Shown here one piece after another: positions 4,568 to 5,277 of a DNA stretch of 5,277 nt. Origin of the DNA: a bacterium. Its GTDB lineage: Bacteria; UBA9089; UBA9088. Position 1 is the first letter of the stretch; each line of letters begins with the position of its first letter. The stretch lies in NCBI GenBank assembly GCA_040756715.1, contig JBFLYE010000067.1, forward strand, positions 1 through 5,277, written 5' to 3'. A program made the position numbers and the translations under genes. The notes under the pieces were generated by a model. That model had not been told where the DNA came from and ran no database searches. It saw nothing but the letters and a program-made list of their open reading frames with translations.

Positions 4568-5217
4568 AGGTTATTAGCCATACACCCGAGCCAGAGGCTC
4601 TTGTAGCAAGGGCAGCAGCCCTTTGCTATTCAAAAGAGGATAAAAAGCCACAAAAAGAAAAGGTAAAACCCTTTATGGAAAAGCTTCTTAAGATGGGTCA
4701 TATATCGCCCTTTGAACACATCTCATTTACCTTTAGAATATCTGGTGTATCAAGGGTCTTAAGCCATCAGCTTATGCGTCATAGAATAGCAAGCTATTCC
4801 CAGCAATCACAAAGGTATGTGTTTTTTGATAAAGCATCCTATGTAATCCCAGAAAGTATAAAAGATAAGGGTATGGATAAGGAATTTTCTAAAAAAATAG
4901 AAGAGATGGTAGATTTTTATCGTTTTCTGGTTAAACAGGGAATACCAAAGGAGGATGCAAGGTATATTTTGCCTTCTTCCTTTACCACAAGCCTTATTAT
5001 GACAATGAATGCAAGGGAGCTCATCCATTTTTTTAGATTAAGGTGTTGCAATCGGGCACAATGGGAGATAAGGGATATGGCAGATAGAATGCTTTTTCTT
5101 GTCAAAAATATTGCTCCGAATATATTCTTTAATTCTGGACCTCCTTGTATTATAGGGCCCTGCCCAGAGGGAGAGCTCTCCTGTGGAAAACCAAGGAAGT
5201 CTGAGATTTATAGTTAA
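4558..5217 (+). CDS. thyX: Flavin-dependent thymidylate synthase
   Basis: ThyX makes dTMP from dUMP using methylene-tetrahydrofolate, FAD and NADPH, in place of the unrelated ThyA. The 219-residue protein is full length. The signature motif RHRIASYSQQSQR lies at 74-86 (Arg74-His-Arg, Ser79, Ser84, Arg86) and helps bind FAD and dUMP. SPFEHISFTF (50-59) and NARELIHFFRLRCCNRAQWEIR (151-172) are further family segments; Arg172 lies in the dUMP-binding part. The C-terminal CIIGPCPEGELSCGK, with three cysteines (197, 202, 209), is common in bacterial ThyX. The ATG at 4558 overlaps the hisH end by 10 bp with no clear ribosome binding site, so translation is probably coupled. The final Tyr-Ser codons and the TAA stop (5209-5217) coincide with the start of repeat copy 4. 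Confidence 0.96.
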   Translation: MEVEVISHTPEPEALVARAAALCYSKEDKKPQKEKVKPFMEKLLKMGHISPFEHISFTFRISGVSRVLSHQLMRHRIASYSQQSQRYVFFDKASYVIPESIKDKGMDKEFSKKIEEMVDFYRFLVKQGIPKEDARYILPSSFTTSLIMTMNARELIHFFRLRCCNRAQWEIRDMADRMLFLVKNIAPNIFFNSGPPCIIGPCPEGELSCGKPRKSEIYS

Positions 5218-5277
5218 TTCCACAACGCTTTACAAAATGTATGGGTTTAGATAATCTTAAGGAAAACTTTATAAAAT
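5209..5277 (+). repeat. Dispersed AT-rich repeat, copy 4 (left end, cut by window edge)
   Basis: It matches 1045-1113 at 67 of 69 bases, starting at exactly the same base (TATAGTTAATTCC), which supports this as a true end of the element. It begins inside the last codons of thyX and runs off the window. Confidence 0.93.

Noticed and set aside
4807-5223. Minus-strand reading frames opposite thyX
   Set aside because: ThyX is unambiguous over this region; the antisense frames have no recognisable domains.
5218-5277. Terminator after thyX
   Set aside because: Only repeat sequence follows, with no standard stem-loop in the visible part.

Overview
The window looks like a piece of chromosome from an AT-rich bacterium with two membranes. 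The housekeeping genes are rich in A+T. An LptE-like lipoprotein gene beside holA implies an outer membrane carrying lipopolysaccharide. ThyX replaces or supplements ThyA. Many copies of an AT-rich intergenic repeat and a GYQAG-type tail-fibre-like gene suggest an uncultivated lineage. That last point is inference; no phylum can be fixed from this sequence.

Layout from left to right. (1) Bases 1-1232 are accessory DNA. A 126-bp sequence at 1-126 returns as a perfect inverted copy at 1045-1170. Between the two copies lies a broken gene (127-894) for a YadA-head-like / S74 intramolecular chaperone protein, with no start codon and a frameshift near 680. A good promoter at 979-1008 points out of the bracketed segment. 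(2) Bases 1307-1624 encode a small MNT nucleotidyltransferase of the MntA antitoxin type. Its expected HEPN toxin gene seems reduced to an 18-codon stub at 1611-1667. (3) Bases 1696-3761, minus strand, hold a tight three-gene operon read right to left: a metallophosphoesterase, an LptE-like lipoprotein and holA (DNA polymerase III delta), each overlapping the next. (4) Bases 3828-3959 carry another repeat copy between divergent transcription units. (5) Bases 3974-5217, plus strand, hold hisH and thyX overlapping by 10 bp. (6) The window ends inside a further repeat copy that starts within the last codons of thyX.

The most distinctive feature is the repeat family: four long copies plus a 17-bp fragment. 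Its right half can fold into a long AT-rich hairpin, carries a conserved promoter-like pair (TTGAAT, 17 bp, TATAAA) and ends in a Shine-Dalgarno-like AAAAGGTGGATG. It lies upstream of hisH and the MNT gene in their own orientation. Repeat sequence also supplies the stop codons of both holA and thyX. The coding genes are otherwise ordinary: replication, outer-membrane biogenesis, histidine synthesis and thymidylate synthesis. I see no clear novel defence or biosynthetic system. The repeat family and the inverted-repeat-bracketed gene remnant deserve the closest look.
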